NCBI RefSeq assembly: GCF_024172085.1
Contig: NZ_JAMZDZ010000001.1
Location: 6,138,001-6,202,000 of the forward strand
Direction of reading: 5' to 3'
Length of the DNA: 64,000 bases
Source: Hamadaea flava
Lineage (GTDB): Bacteria; Actinomycetota; Actinomycetes; Mycobacteriales; Micromonosporaceae
Shown here piece after piece: positions 19,489 through 28,821 of this stretch. Position 1 is the first letter of the stretch. Every line of letters starts with the position of its first letter. The translations under genes and the position numbers were made by a program. The notes beneath the pieces are model-generated. The model did not search any database and had not been told where the DNA came from. It saw nothing but the letters and a program-made list of their open reading frames with translations.

Positions 19489-20436
19489 ATGAGCCCCGAC
19501 AACGGGTCGCTGAGCGACGCCGCCGACCGCGAGATCACGGTTTCCGGTCGAATCTTGGGCCAAGATTCGATCCAGAACCCTGATCCGGCCGGAGCGGCGA
19601 CGGCCGAGAAGGCGACGGCCGAGAAGCCGACGGTCGGCGAGGTGATCGCCGCGCTGGACGCGTGGTACCCGCCGGCGACCGCCGCGAGCTGGGACCGGGT
19701 CGGTCTGGTGCTCGGTGAGCCGACGGCCCGCGTCGAGCGCGTGCTCTGCGTCGTCGACGTCGTGCCGGAGACCGCCCGGCAGGCGCTCGACCTGGGCGTA
19801 CAGCTGATCGTGTCGCATCATCCGCTGCTGTTCCGGGGCGTCTCCTCGGTCGCGCCGACCACGTACGCCGGTCGCATCGTGCACGACCTGATCCGCGGCG
19901 GCGTCGCGTTGCATGTCGCGCACACCAATGCCGACGTCGCGCCGGACGGGGTGAACGAGGCGCTGGCCGACCTGTTCGGGCTGACCGACCGGGAGCTGAT
20001 GACGCCCGAGGGCATCGGCCGCGTGGGCACCCTGCCGACGCCGCTGCCGCTGCGTGAGCTGACGAAGAAGGCGGCCGAGGTGCTGCCGGTGACCGCCTGG
20101 GGCGTACGCGCCGCCGGCGATCCCGACCGGATGATCAGCCGCCTCGCCGTCAGCTCGGGATCAGGCGCGGAGCACCTCGCGGACGTGGCCGTCACGGGTG
20201 CGGACGCTGTCGTCACCTCCGACGTGAAGCACCACTACGCGAGCGAGCACATCGCCTCGGGCGGCCCGGCGATCATCGAGGCGGCCCACTGGGCGACCGA
20301 GTGGCCGTGGCTGCCGCGGGTGGCGGAGTTGCTGCGGAATCGCTTCGGTATTGAGACGATCGTCTCCCAGATCCGGACCGACCCGTGGAACCTGTACGCC
20401 CCCGGCGGAGAATTGATCAGGGAGCAACGGGGTTGA
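19489..20436 (+). CDS. Nif3-like dinuclear metal protein
   Basis: Nif3/YqfO family (GTP cyclohydrolase I type 2 homologue), a conserved dimetal protein of unclear physiological role. The recognisable domain starts about residue 46 (PTVGEVIAALDAWYPPATAA) and has ASWDRVGLVLGEP, LIVSHHPLLFRGV, VAHTNADVAPDGVNEAL and the C-terminal VTSDVKHHYASEH and EAAHWATE metal ligands. The first 45 residues are not family-like: they translate a 53-bp palindrome (GRILGQDSIQNPDP) and a tandem ATAEKATAEK. The ATG at 19489, ten bases after gap, is the only good start. Followed by the zinc-ribbon protein and RNase HI fusion, a standard actinobacterial order. Confidence 0.88.
   Translation: MSPDNGSLSDAADREITVSGRILGQDSIQNPDPAGAATAEKATAEKPTVGEVIAALDAWYPPATAASWDRVGLVLGEPTARVERVLCVVDVVPETARQALDLGVQLIVSHHPLLFRGVSSVAPTTYAGRIVHDLIRGGVALHVAHTNADVAPDGVNEALADLFGLTDRELMTPEGIGRVGTLPTPLPLRELTKKAAEVLPVTAWGVRAAGDPDRMISRLAVSSGSGAEHLADVAVTGADAVVTSDVKHHYASEHIASGGPAIIEAAHWATEWPWLPRVAELLRNRFGIETIVSQIRTDPWNLYAPGGELIREQRG
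19533..19585. repeat. Dispersed 53-bp palindrome, copy A (intragenic)
   Basis: Runs from GATCACGGTTTCCGG to CCAGAACCCTGATC around a core GGTCGAATCTTGGGCCAAG followed by ATTCGATCC. About 21 of 26 half-site positions are complementary. Same length and core as copies B (26359) and C (51171). It lies inside the Nif3 coding frame. Confidence 0.8.
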
Positions 20437-20528
20437 TCAGGGTGCCCGGGACGCGACACACCGGTCGATCGTGGCGATAAGTTCATGATCGGCGGGACAA
20501 AACAGGGCAGGTAGGGGAGAGGGAACGT

Positions 20529-21269
20529 ATGAAGGCCGACCCGGAAGACCAGCGGCGCCTGCTCGACCTGCAGGCGATCGACACGACGCTGGCCCAGCTC
20601 GCGCACCGGCGCAAGACCCTGCCGGAGCTGGCCGAGCTGGATCGGCTGGCCCGGGAGATCTCGTCCCAGTCCGACGAGCGCGTACGCGCCCAGGTGGATG
20701 TCGACGACCTTGATCGGGACATCGCCAAGCAGGAGCGTGAGGTCGACACCGTACGCCAGCGGCTGACCAAGGATCAGCAGCGGCTCGACGACGGCCGGCT
20801 GCCGGCGCGGGAGCTGACCGCGATCGAGCACGAGATCACCGCGTTGAAGCGCCGCCAGTCGGATCTCGAGGATGTCGAGATCGAGCTGATGGAACGCCGG
20901 GACCAGGCACAGGGCACGCTGGACGGGATCGAGCAGCGGCTCGCCCAGGCGCGGGTGGACCGCGAGGCGACCGAGACGAGGCGGGACGAGGCGCTGGCCG
21001 AGATCACCAAGGAGGCGGAGTGGAAGGCGGGCGCCCGCAAGCCGCTCGCCGCCGATCTCCCGGCTGAGCTGGTCACGCTGTACGACAAGATCCGCGAGGT
21101 GTCCGGCGGGCTCGGCGCGGCGCTCGTCCAGCACGGTCGCTGCGGCGGCTGCCGGATCGAGCTGGCCGGGGCGGACCGCGTACGGGTCAAGTCGGCCCCG
21201 GCGGACGAGGTGGTCCGGTGCGAGGAGTGCCGCCGGATCATGGTGCGGACCAGCGAGAGCGGGCTGTGA
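20529..21269 (+). CDS. C4-type zinc-ribbon coiled-coil protein
   Basis: A 246-residue protein of the zf-RING_7 family. Residues about 1-190 are a long charged coiled coil (many DQQRL, LDRDIAKQEREVD, EIEHEITALKRRQSDLED-type heptads). The C-terminal ribbon has two CxxC knuckles (RCGGC and RCEEC). It is common between Nif3 and RNase HI genes in actinobacteria (as in the Rv2230c-Rv2229c-Rv2228c order of Mycobacterium tuberculosis). A nucleic-acid role is often assumed but unproven. Its stop overlaps the next GTG by four bases. Confidence 0.9.
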   Translation: MKADPEDQRRLLDLQAIDTTLAQLAHRRKTLPELAELDRLAREISSQSDERVRAQVDVDDLDRDIAKQEREVDTVRQRLTKDQQRLDDGRLPARELTAIEHEITALKRRQSDLEDVEIELMERRDQAQGTLDGIEQRLAQARVDREATETRRDEALAEITKEAEWKAGARKPLAADLPAELVTLYDKIREVSGGLGAALVQHGRCGGCRIELAGADRVRVKSAPADEVVRCEECRRIMVRTSESGL

Positions 21270-22345
21270 AGGTCGTCGTCGAGGCCGACGGCGGGTCGCG
21301 GGGCAATCCCGGCCCGGCGGGCTTCGGCGCGGTCGTCCGGGACGCCGGGACCGGAGCGGTGCTCGCGGAACGGTCCGAGTCGCTGGGGATCGCGACCAAC
21401 AACGCGGCCGAGTACGCCGGCCTCATCGCCGGGTTGACGGCCGCGGCCGAGGTGGGCGCGACCGAGGTCGACGTCCGGATGGACAGCAAGCTCGTCATCG
21501 AGCAGATGGCCGGCCGGTGGCAGATCAAGCACCCGGGGCTGCGTCCGCTCGCGGCCAAGGCGGCCGATCTCGTCCGCGGCTTCGCGTCCGTGCGCTACCA
21601 GTGGATTCCGCGCGAACGCAACCAGCACGCCGACCGGCTCGCCAACGAGGCGATGGACGCGGCGACCCAGGCCGAACTGACCGAGGCGGCCACCGAGCAG
21701 AGCTGGGAGCCCCGCGAGGACCCGCCCACGCGGCTCATCCTCGTCCGCCACGGCGAGACTCCGCTCACCGCCGAGAAGCGCTACAGCGGCCGCGGTGACG
21801 TCCCGCTCGCGCCGGTGGGCGAGGCCCAGGCCCGGGCGGCCGCCGAGCGGCTCAAGTCCCTCGGCCCGCTGTCGGCTGTGGTCTCCTCTCCCCTCCAGAG
21901 GTGTACGCAGACCGCCGGATACATCGCGGAGATGGCTGACGCGGAGTTGCCGGTCGAGGTCATGCCGGACCTGATCGAGGTCGACTTCGGGCAGTGGGAG
22001 GCGCTGACGTTCGCCGAGGCCCGGGAGCGGGATCCGGCGGCGATGCAGGCGTGGCTGAAGTCCACCGCGGTCGCACCGCCCGGCGGGGAGTCCTTCCAGC
22101 GAGTGGCCCAGCGGGTACGCCGGGCGATCGCCCAGATTCGCCAGCAGCACGCCGGGCACACGGTGGCCGTCGTCTCGCATGTGTCACCCATCAAGCTGAT
22201 CCTCCGGGATGCCCTCGCCGCCGGGGACGCCTTCCTCTATCGGCTCTATCTGGACCCGGCCGGGATCAGCGTCGTGGACCTCTATCCCGATGGCGGCGTC
22301 GCGGTGCGTTCGGTGAACGAGACCGGTCACCTGCCGTCCAGGTAG
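21266..22345 (+). CDS. RNase HI fused to a histidine phosphatase
   Basis: A 359-residue bifunctional protein. The N-terminal RNase HI domain removes RNA from RNA:DNA hybrids; it keeps the D-E-D-D set at Asp8 (EADGGSRGNPG), Glu49 (TNNAAEY), Asp73 (MDSKLVIEQM) and Asp123 (NQHADRLANEAMD). The C-terminal domain has the RHG motif (LILVRHGETPL, residues about 157-167) of the phosphoglycerate mutase/CobC superfamily. Same architecture as Rv2228c. The GTG at 21266 overlaps the upstream stop by four bases. Confidence 0.93.
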   Translation: MKVVVEADGGSRGNPGPAGFGAVVRDAGTGAVLAERSESLGIATNNAAEYAGLIAGLTAAAEVGATEVDVRMDSKLVIEQMAGRWQIKHPGLRPLAAKAADLVRGFASVRYQWIPRERNQHADRLANEAMDAATQAELTEAATEQSWEPREDPPTRLILVRHGETPLTAEKRYSGRGDVPLAPVGEAQARAAAERLKSLGPLSAVVSSPLQRCTQTAGYIAEMADAELPVEVMPDLIEVDFGQWEALTFAEARERDPAAMQAWLKSTAVAPPGGESFQRVAQRVRRAIAQIRQQHAGHTVAVVSHVSPIKLILRDALAAGDAFLYRLYLDPAGISVVDLYPDGGVAVRSVNETGHLPSR

Positions 22346-22364
22346 GCATGATTCACTTCCCTGC

Positions 22365-24230
22365 GTGACCGGGGAGACCACTGCGCCGCTTCGCCTTCGG
22401 GCCGTCCACGCCGCGCTGCTGATCGGGGCGTACGCCGTGGTCTCGCTGGAGGCGCTGAGCGCCTTCGACGCGCTGAACCGCTGGTCGGCCGCCCTCGTGT
22501 GGGCGCTCTTCCTCGTCGGCTTCCTCGGCTGGTGGGCCCGCCGGGGCCGCCCCCTGCCGCGTCCGGCCCGGCGATGGGCGTCGGCCCGCGCCTGGTGGGC
22601 GGCCGCCTCGAAAGTGGAGCGTCTGCTCGTCGCGGTGATCGGCGCGCTGCTGCTGATCGAGTTGGTCATGGCGATCCTGGCCGAGCCGAACAACTTCGAC
22701 TCCCAGACGTATCACCTGTCCCGGATCGAGCATTGGGTCGCCGACGGCAACCTGCAGGCGTACCCGACGGCGATCCAGCGGCAGATCAGCCTGGCTCCCG
22801 GCGGCGAATACCTGCTGGCCCATCTACGTCTGCTGACCGGCGGGGACGCCCTCTACAACCTCGTGCAGTGGGCCGCCGGAGTGCTGTGTGTCTTCGCCGC
22901 CGCACGGATCGTCGCCCAGTTCGGCGGGAGCCGACGTGCCCAGCTGCTGACCGCTTTCGTGGTCGCGACCACGCCGATGGTGACCCTCCAGGCCAGCAGT
23001 ACGCAGGTCGACCTGATCGTCGCGGGCTGGGTCGCCTCGGTCGCCACGCTCGTGCTCGACGACGCGAATCGGAAGGCCACGCTGCGTACGGCGCTGTGGA
23101 TCGGGCTGGGCTTCGGGCTGGCCGCCGTCACGAAGGCGACCGGGCTCCTGGGCACCGCGCCGATGCTGGTCCTCTGGGGACTCGCGCAGCTCCGCCTCGG
23201 CCGCGTACGCGGAATCGCCCGGGTCGTCGGAACGTCGGTCGCGGTCCTCGCGGTCGCGGCCGTCCTCTGCGCGCCTTTCTATTACCGGAACTATCAGGAG
23301 TTCGGCAGCCCGCTCGGCTCGTCGCGGCTGACCGACTCCGTCCCGATGCAGCGGCACGACCCGGCGGCGATCCTGGTCAACGGGCTGCGCATCGGCCAGA
23401 CCGCGCTCGACACCCCGCTCGCGCCGCTGAGCCACGCGGTCGCGGCCGGGGTCGAGGGGATCTCGCGGGCGGTCGGCGTCGACCCGCAGGACCGCGACAT
23501 CACCTTCGGCGTCACGTACTTCCCGGTCGTCGCCTGGTATCCCGACGAGGACCGGGTCTCGCTGCCCATCCAGGGCGTACTGGCTCTGCTCGGGGTGCTC
23601 TTCTGCGCGATCCGGCCGCGCCGCTTCACCGAATCCGCCGGGCTGCTCCGGGCGTACATCTTGATGGTCGCGATGGCCGGGCTGCTCTACGTCGCGACCG
23701 TCAAATGGCAGCCGTGGGGCAATCGCCTGATCGTGTTCGTGCTGGTCCTGGCCGCACCGCTCGTGGGCCTATGGCTCGACAAGGCGATGGCGCGGCGCTG
23801 GCCGTTCCGGTTGATCGTGGTGACCATCGTGGCGGCCGCGTTGTCGGCCACCCTGGCCGTGGGGTACGGCTTCCCGCGGCGCCTGGTGGGTGAGGGTTCG
23901 CTCGTCACGACCAGCTCGGTCGACACCCGATTCCTTCGCCGTCCGCAGTGGACGGGCGACTTCCTGTGGGCGCGCGACCAGATCGAGGCCGCCGGCGCCC
24001 AGCGCATCGGGCTCGTCCAGCAGAACGACAACTGGGAATACCCTTGGTGGGTCCTGCTGCCCGGCCGTGAGTTCGTCGCGATGCAGTCGGTGATCCCGAA
24101 GCGACCGCCCGCCCGTGCCGACGAGGTCGACGCCATCGTCTGCACCGGTGACCTGAAGGTCTGCCGGAAGCTCGTCCCCGAGGACTGGACGCTGACCACA
24201 CACGGTTACGTGGCGTACGCGCACAGGTGA
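22365..24230 (+). CDS. Polytopic GT-C type glycosyltransferase-like membrane protein
   Basis: A 621-residue integral membrane protein with about ten or more hydrophobic segments. An early loop EPNNFDSQTYHLSRIEHW with acidic residues before transmembrane helices resembles lipid-phosphosugar-dependent GT-C (family 39/PMT-like) enzymes. A soluble C-terminal domain follows (GAQRIGLVQQNDNWEYPWW). Substrate unknown. GTG start 20 bases after the RNase HI fusion, so it may be the last gene of that operon. Confidence 0.75.
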   Translation: MTGETTAPLRLRAVHAALLIGAYAVVSLEALSAFDALNRWSAALVWALFLVGFLGWWARRGRPLPRPARRWASARAWWAAASKVERLLVAVIGALLLIELVMAILAEPNNFDSQTYHLSRIEHWVADGNLQAYPTAIQRQISLAPGGEYLLAHLRLLTGGDALYNLVQWAAGVLCVFAAARIVAQFGGSRRAQLLTAFVVATTPMVTLQASSTQVDLIVAGWVASVATLVLDDANRKATLRTALWIGLGFGLAAVTKATGLLGTAPMLVLWGLAQLRLGRVRGIARVVGTSVAVLAVAAVLCAPFYYRNYQEFGSPLGSSRLTDSVPMQRHDPAAILVNGLRIGQTALDTPLAPLSHAVAAGVEGISRAVGVDPQDRDITFGVTYFPVVAWYPDEDRVSLPIQGVLALLGVLFCAIRPRRFTESAGLLRAYILMVAMAGLLYVATVKWQPWGNRLIVFVLVLAAPLVGLWLDKAMARRWPFRLIVVTIVAAALSATLAVGYGFPRRLVGEGSLVTTSSVDTRFLRRPQWTGDFLWARDQIEAAGAQRIGLVQQNDNWEYPWWVLLPGREFVAMQSVIPKRPPARADEVDAIVCTGDLKVCRKLVPEDWTLTTHGYVAYAHR

Positions 24231-24346
24231 GACCGCTCGGCGCAGCGGTGTGACCGTTCGGCGCTCAGCGATGCACTCGCGACTGTCGCGGCCTCTCAAG
24301 ATCTGGTCTCCTTCGCGCGACCCGCGATTGTCAAAGGAGGCGCTCA

Positions 24347-24592
24347 ATGGGAGAACCCGCCCCGCCCGCTCCCGATCCGGCCGGCGATCGCAGCCCGTGG
24401 AACTGGCTGCTGATCATCCCGATCGTGGTCCCGCTCATTCCCGCACTGTTCAACGCGATCGAGCCGAAGCTCTTCGGCTTCCCGCTGTTCTACTGGCTCC
24501 AACTCGCCTTCATCGTGCTCGGCGTGACCACCACGACCGTCGTCTACCAGATGACCAAGCGGCGTGGCGCGGCTTCAGGAGGTGACCGCTGA
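24347..24592 (+). CDS. DUF3311 small membrane protein
   Basis: An 81-residue protein with two transmembrane segments (WNWLLIIPIVVPLIPALF and FYWLQLAFIVLGVTTTTVVY), typical of DUF3311. These small proteins regularly precede a sodium:solute symporter and probably act as its accessory subunit. AAAGGAGG lies at ideal distance before the ATG. The stop overlaps the symporter ATG by one base. Confidence 0.9.
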   Translation: MGEPAPPAPDPAGDRSPWNWLLIIPIVVPLIPALFNAIEPKLFGFPLFYWLQLAFIVLGVTTTTVVYQMTKRRGAASGGDR

Positions 24593-26220
24593 TGTGGAAG
24601 AACGTCCACGTGGTGGAGCTGGTCGTCTTCGCCGTCCTGTTCGTCGCCGTGTCCGCGATGGGCTTCGTCGCCGCCCGCTGGCGCCGCCCGGCCACCATGG
24701 AGCACCTCGACGAATGGGGTCTCGGCGGCCGGAACTTCGGCTCCTGGATCACCTGGTTCCTCATCGGCGGTGACCTGTACACGGCGTACACCTTCGTCGC
24801 CGTTCCGGCCCTCGTCTTCGGGGCGGGTGCGCTCGGCTTCTACGCCGTCCCGTACACCATCATCCTGTATCCGATCTTCTTCCTGATCCTGATCCGGCTC
24901 TGGTCCGTGTCGCACAAGCACCGCCTGGTCACCCCGGCCGACTTCGTCCGGGTCCGGTTCGGGTCGCCGACGCTGGCGCTGCTCGTGGCGATCACCGGCA
25001 TCGTCGCCACCATGCCGTACATCGCGCTCCAGCTGGTCGGCATCGAGGCGGTGCTCAAGACGATCGGCCTCACCGGCGACTCCACGGTCGCCCGCCACCT
25101 GCCGATCATCATCGCGTTCGCCATCCTGGCGGCGTACACCTATCAGTCGGGCCTGCGGGCGCCGGCGCTGATCGCCTTCGTGAAGGACTCGCTGATCTAC
25201 GTCGTGATCCTCGCGGCGATCATCATCCTGCCGACCAAGCTGGGCGGCTGGGACGGCATCTTCTCGGCGGCCGACGCGAAGTTCCAGGCTTCGGCCAACC
25301 CAGCCGACGGCGTCCTGCTGAATGCCAACAACCAGTTGCAGTACATCAGCCTCGCGCTGGGCTCGGCATTGGCGCTGTTCCTCTACCCGCACTCCGTGAC
25401 CGGGGTGCTGGCCTCGAAGAACCGCAACGTGATCAAGCGGAACATGTCGGCGCTGCCGGCGTACTCGCTGTTGCTCGGGCTGCTGGCGCTGCTCGGGTTC
25501 GCGGCCATCGCCGCCAAGGTGACGCCGTTGCCGGGCACGAAGGCACCCGACACGAACACCGTGGTGCCGCTGCTGTTCCAGGGCCAGTTCCCGGCGTGGT
25601 TCGCGGGCGTCGCGTTCGCCGCGATCGGCATCGGCGCGCTGGTCCCGGCGGCCATCATGTCGATCGCCGCGGCGAACCTGTTCACCCGCAACATCTACCG
25701 GGAGTACCTGAACAAGGAGGCCACGCCGGCTCAGGAGGCGAAGGTCAGCAAGATCACCTCACTGGTGGTCAAGGTGGGCGCCCTGCTCTGCATCATCCTG
25801 CTGGACCCGCAGTTCTCCATCGACCTTCAGCTCATCGGCGGCGTGATCATCCTGCAGACGCTGCCGTCCGTCGCGATCGGACTGTTCACCCGCTGGTTCC
25901 ACAAGGGAGCCCTGATCGCGGGATGGGTTGCCGGAATGGCGTTCGGCATGTGGATGTTGTACAACGTCAGCAACGCGACCCGGGACCACTTCGCCGGATC
26001 GAACTTCCCGCTGTCGAAGCTCGGCTTCGACACGAAGATGACGATCTACGCGGGGCTTGTCGCGGTGGTGGCGAACCTCGTCGTCGCGGCGCTCGGCACG
26101 GTCCTCCTGCGGGCGTTCAAGGTCGCCGACGGAACGGACGGCACGGCTCGGCCGGACTACTTCGTCGACGAGGACGAGCCCCAGGGCGCGGCCACGCCGA
26201 CCGAGGCGGCCGTCGCCTGA
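24592..26220 (+). CDS. Sodium:solute symporter (monocarboxylate permease-like)
   Basis: A 542-residue SSS-family transporter with about 13 membrane segments. The WGLGGRNFGSWITWFLIGGD motif near the first helices and the DUF3311 partner are typical of MctP-like monocarboxylate (acetate, lactate, pyruvate) permeases. Inner-membrane location, Na+- or H+-coupled uptake inferred from the family. Coupled to the upstream gene by a TGATG overlap and followed by a strong TTCG-loop terminator. Confidence 0.88.
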   Translation: MWKNVHVVELVVFAVLFVAVSAMGFVAARWRRPATMEHLDEWGLGGRNFGSWITWFLIGGDLYTAYTFVAVPALVFGAGALGFYAVPYTIILYPIFFLILIRLWSVSHKHRLVTPADFVRVRFGSPTLALLVAITGIVATMPYIALQLVGIEAVLKTIGLTGDSTVARHLPIIIAFAILAAYTYQSGLRAPALIAFVKDSLIYVVILAAIIILPTKLGGWDGIFSAADAKFQASANPADGVLLNANNQLQYISLALGSALALFLYPHSVTGVLASKNRNVIKRNMSALPAYSLLLGLLALLGFAAIAAKVTPLPGTKAPDTNTVVPLLFQGQFPAWFAGVAFAAIGIGALVPAAIMSIAAANLFTRNIYREYLNKEATPAQEAKVSKITSLVVKVGALLCIILLDPQFSIDLQLIGGVIILQTLPSVAIGLFTRWFHKGALIAGWVAGMAFGMWMLYNVSNATRDHFAGSNFPLSKLGFDTKMTIYAGLVAVVANLVVAALGTVLLRAFKVADGTDGTARPDYFVDEDEPQGAATPTEAAVA

Positions 26221-26258
26221 CCCGCTAGGGCCGAAGACTCGACCTGGGGAGGTCGATC

Positions 26259-26289
26259 AGGGGCCGGTGCTCTTCGGAGCCCGGCCCCT
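26259..26289 (+). terminator. Terminator after the symporter gene
   Basis: AGGGGCCGG pairs with CCGGCCCCT, and GCTC-TTCG-GAGC caps the stem with a UUCG tetraloop and one bulged T. Strong hairpin, no long T run. Confidence 0.75.
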
Positions 26290-26300
26290 TCCGCCCTCTC

Positions 26301-26360
26301 AGCGCCGGCCGCCCTTTCAGCGCTGGCCGTGCTTTAGCGCTGGCCGTCCTTAGCGCTGGA
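26301..26360. repeat. Short tandem repeat, about 17 bp x 3.5
   Basis: Units AGCGCCGGCCGCCCTTTC, AGCGCTGGCCGTGCTTT, AGCGCTGGCCGTCCTT and a partial AGCGCTGGA run directly into palindrome B, between convergent genes. Confidence 0.7.
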
Positions 26361-26411
26361 TCAGGGATATGGGTCGAATCATGGCTCAAGATTCGACCCG
26401 GATCCCTGATC
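26359..26411. repeat. Dispersed 53-bp palindrome, copy B
   Basis: Starts GATCAGGGATATGGGTCG and ends GACCCGGATCCCTGATC, with core TCGAATCATGG/CTCAAGATTCGA. Lies at the convergent ends of the symporter and ctaD genes; the ctaD stop codon and the ten preceding codons fall inside it. Confidence 0.8.
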
Positions 26412-28160
26412 TGGTGGGATCGCCGGTCGCTGATCTGGTCGAAGCGGCACGCCTGGGGCCGGGGGAGCGGAGATGGGCGCGTTGAGCGCCAGCTCGGGAT
26501 GATGGAGGTCGAACGCCGGCCGCTCCGACCGGATACGCGGGATGCGGTCGAAGTTGCGCAGCGGCGGCGGGGTGGGCGTCGCCCACTCCAGCGAGTTCCC
26601 GTGGCCCCACGGATCCTCGGCGGTCACGACCGGCCCGAACCGGTACGACTTCCAGACGTTCCACAGGAACGGCAGCATCGAGAAGCCCAGGATGAAGGAG
26701 CCGATCGTCGAGATCGTGTTCAGCGTGGTGAACCCGTCGCTGGGCAGGTAGTCGGCGTACCGGCGGGGCATGCCCTCGTTGCCGAGCCAGTGCTGCACGA
26801 GGAACGTGGTGTGGAAGCCGATGAAGGTGAGCCAGAAGTGGAACTTGCCGAGCCGCTCGTCGAGCATCCGGCCGAACATCTTCGGGAACCAGAAGTAGAC
26901 GCCGGCGAAGACGGCGAAGACGATCGTGCCGAATAGCACGTAGTGGAAGTGCGCGACGACGAAGTACGAGTCGGACACCTGGAAGTCCACCGGCGGGCTG
27001 GCCAGCAGCACACCCGACAGACCACCGAGCAGGAAGGTCACCAGGAAGCCGATCGAGAACAGCATCGGCGTCTCGAAGGTGACCTTGCCGCGCCACATGC
27101 TGCCGATCCAGTTGAAGAACTTCATGCCGGTCGGCACCGCGATCATGAAGCTGAGGACCGAGAAGAACGGCAGCAGGACCTGGCCGGTGACGAACATGTG
27201 GTGCGCCCACACGCTCATCGACAGCGCCGCGATGGACAGCGTCGCCAGCACCATGCCCTTGTAGCCGAACAGCGGCTTGCGGCTGAACACCGGGATGACC
27301 TCGGTGATGATGCCGAAGAACGGCAGCGCGACGATGTAGACCTCGGGATGGCCGAAGAACCAGAACAGGTGCTGCCACAGGAGCGCGCCGTTGGTCGCCG
27401 CGTCGTAGACGTGCGCGCCGAGCACCCGGTCGGCCATCACCGCCAGCAGCGCCGCCGCCAGGATCGGGAAGACGAGCAGCACCATCAGCGACGTCACCAG
27501 GATGTTCCAGGTGAAGATCGGCATCCGGAACATCGTCATGCCGGGCGCGCGCAGGGTCAGGATCGTGGTCATCATGTTGACCGCGCCGAGGATCGTGCCG
27601 AGGCCGGAGATCACCAGGCCGACGAACCAGGCGTTGGCGCCGGGCCCGGGGCTGTTGACCTCGCCGGCGAGCGGCTGGTACGCGAACCAGCCGAAGTCGG
27701 CCGCGCCGCCGGGCATGGCGAACCCGGAGACCACCATCGTTCCGCCGAACAGATACAACCAGTACGCGAGCGCGTTGAGCCGTGGGAAGGCGACGTCCGG
27801 TGCGCCGATCTGCAACGGCACGACGTAGTTCGCGAAGGCGAACAGGATGGGCGTCGCGAACAGCAGCAGCATGATGGTGCCGTGCTCGGTGAACAGCTGG
27901 TTGTACTGCTCGGCGGACAGGAATTGCAGGCCCGGCCGGGCCAGCTCGGTTCGCATGATCAGTGCCATCAGTCCGCCGGCCATGAAGAAGCCGAACGACG
28001 TGACGAGATACATGATCCCGATCTGTTTGGCGTCGGTGGTCCGCAGGATGCGGCCGAACGCGGAACCCTTGGCCGGTAGGCGAACGGGTCCCGGATATGT
28101 GTTGATGATCGCCGGCTGTATGGAGGTGCCCGGCGTGTTCACGGGAGTCACGCGCGTCAC
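26379..28160 (-). CDS. ctaD: Cytochrome c oxidase subunit I
   Basis: Catalytic heme-copper subunit of the aa3 terminal oxidase in the membrane. The 593-residue protein has 12-helix character and the ligand motifs: low-spin heme histidine in TEHGTIMLL, the Cu-B/tyrosine motif [17 protein letters not shown], and the paired heme histidines in [15 protein letters not shown] start. The C-terminal residues [10 protein letters not shown] are encoded by palindrome B, an addition outside the conserved core. No other oxidase subunits are nearby. A TTGAT-N4-ATCAT box lies just upstream. Confidence 0.96.
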   Translation of the reverse strand: MTRVTPVNTPGTSIQPAIINTYPGPVRLPAKGSAFGRILRTTDAKQIGIMYLVTSFGFFMAGGLMALIMRTELARPGLQFLSAEQYNQLFTEHGTIMLLLFATPILFAFANYVVPLQIGAPDVAFPRLNALAYWLYLFGGTMVVSGFAMPGGAADFGWFAYQPLAGEVNSPGPGANAWFVGLVISGLGTILGAVNMMTTILTLRAPGMTMFRMPIFTWNILVTSLMVLLVFPILAAALLAVMADRVLGAHVYDAATNGALLWQHLFWFFGHPEVYIVALPFFGIITEVIPVFSRKPLFGYKGMVLATLSIAALSMSVWAHHMFVTGQVLLPFFSVLSFMIAVPTGMKFFNWIGSMWRGKVTFETPMLFSIGFLVTFLLGGLSGVLLASPPVDFQVSDSYFVVAHFHYVLFGTIVFAVFAGVYFWFPKMFGRMLDERLGKFHFWLTFIGFHTTFLVQHWLGNEGMPRRYADYLPSDGFTTLNTISTIGSFILGFSMLPFLWNVWKSYRFGPVVTAEDPWGHGNSLEWATPTPPPLRNFDRIPRIRSERPAFDLHHPELALNAPISAPPAPGVPLRPDQRPAIPPDQGSGSNLEP

Positions 28161-28168
28161 GCTACTCT

Positions 28169-28182
28169 TTGATAAAGATCAT
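28169..28182. promoter_or_regulatory. CRP/FNR-type binding site candidate
   Basis: TTGATAAAGATCAT matches the FNR consensus TTGAT-N4-ATCAA at 9 of 10 fixed positions. It lies in the 73-base AT-richer gap between divergent ctaD and the nucleotidyltransferase operon, where it could control respiration genes. Only the sequence match supports it. Confidence 0.4.
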
Positions 28183-28233
28183 TACAGGGAGTTTGTCCGG
28201 ATCTGACGCGTGTACCTGATCGGGGTTCAGGGT

Positions 28234-28821
28234 ATGCGGGCTGATGTGACCAGAGCCGATGACGAGGTGCTGATCGAGGCGCTGAAGGTGGCGGCGAGCG
28301 TCCTCAAGAGCGCGCAGATCCCGTTCGCGCTGGCCGGGGGGTACGCCGTCTACGCGCACGGCGGTGCGTCCAGCGACCATGACGTCGACTTCCTGATCAA
28401 GGCCGAGGACGTCGACCGGTCCCTGGAGGCGATGGCCGCCGCGGGCCTGGAGACTCACCGTCCCCCCGAAGACTGGCTGGTGAAGGCGTACCACGAGGGC
28501 ACCTTGGTGGACCTCATCCATCGTCCGGTGGATCGGGAGGTCGACGACGACACCCTCGCCGACGCGGCCGTCATGAAGGTCGCCGCACTCAGCATGCCGG
28601 TGCTGTCGCCGACCACGCTGATGGTGCACAAGCTGCTGACCTTCAACGAGCACCACTGCGACTACTCCAAGGGGCTGCCGCTGGCCCGGTCGCTGCGCGA
28701 GCGGATCGACTGGAGCCGCGTACGCCGTGAGACCAAAGAGTCTCCGTACGCGGCGGCCTTCATCCGCCTGGCGGAGCTGCTGGAGATCGCGCCGCGGCAG
28801 CTGGAGACGGGAGATGCCTGA
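28234..28821 (+). CDS. Nucleotidyltransferase-fold protein
   Basis: A protein of about 195 residues with the minimal nucleotidyltransferase pattern: FALAGGYAVYAHGGASSDHD followed by VDFLIKAEDVD, giving the GG...DxD arrangement of the polymerase-beta/AbiEii-like superfamily, and a third acidic segment LVDLIHRPVD. The function is unknown; relatives act in toxin-antitoxin systems or nucleotide transfer. The ATG at 28234 has GGGG at good spacing; a GTG at 28210 is in frame upstream. First gene of a tight operon with the BON-like and phosphoesterase genes. Confidence 0.75.
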   Translation: MRADVTRADDEVLIEALKVAASVLKSAQIPFALAGGYAVYAHGGASSDHDVDFLIKAEDVDRSLEAMAAAGLETHRPPEDWLVKAYHEGTLVDLIHRPVDREVDDDTLADAAVMKVAALSMPVLSPTTLMVHKLLTFNEHHCDYSKGLPLARSLRERIDWSRVRRETKESPYAAAFIRLAELLEIAPRQLETGDA

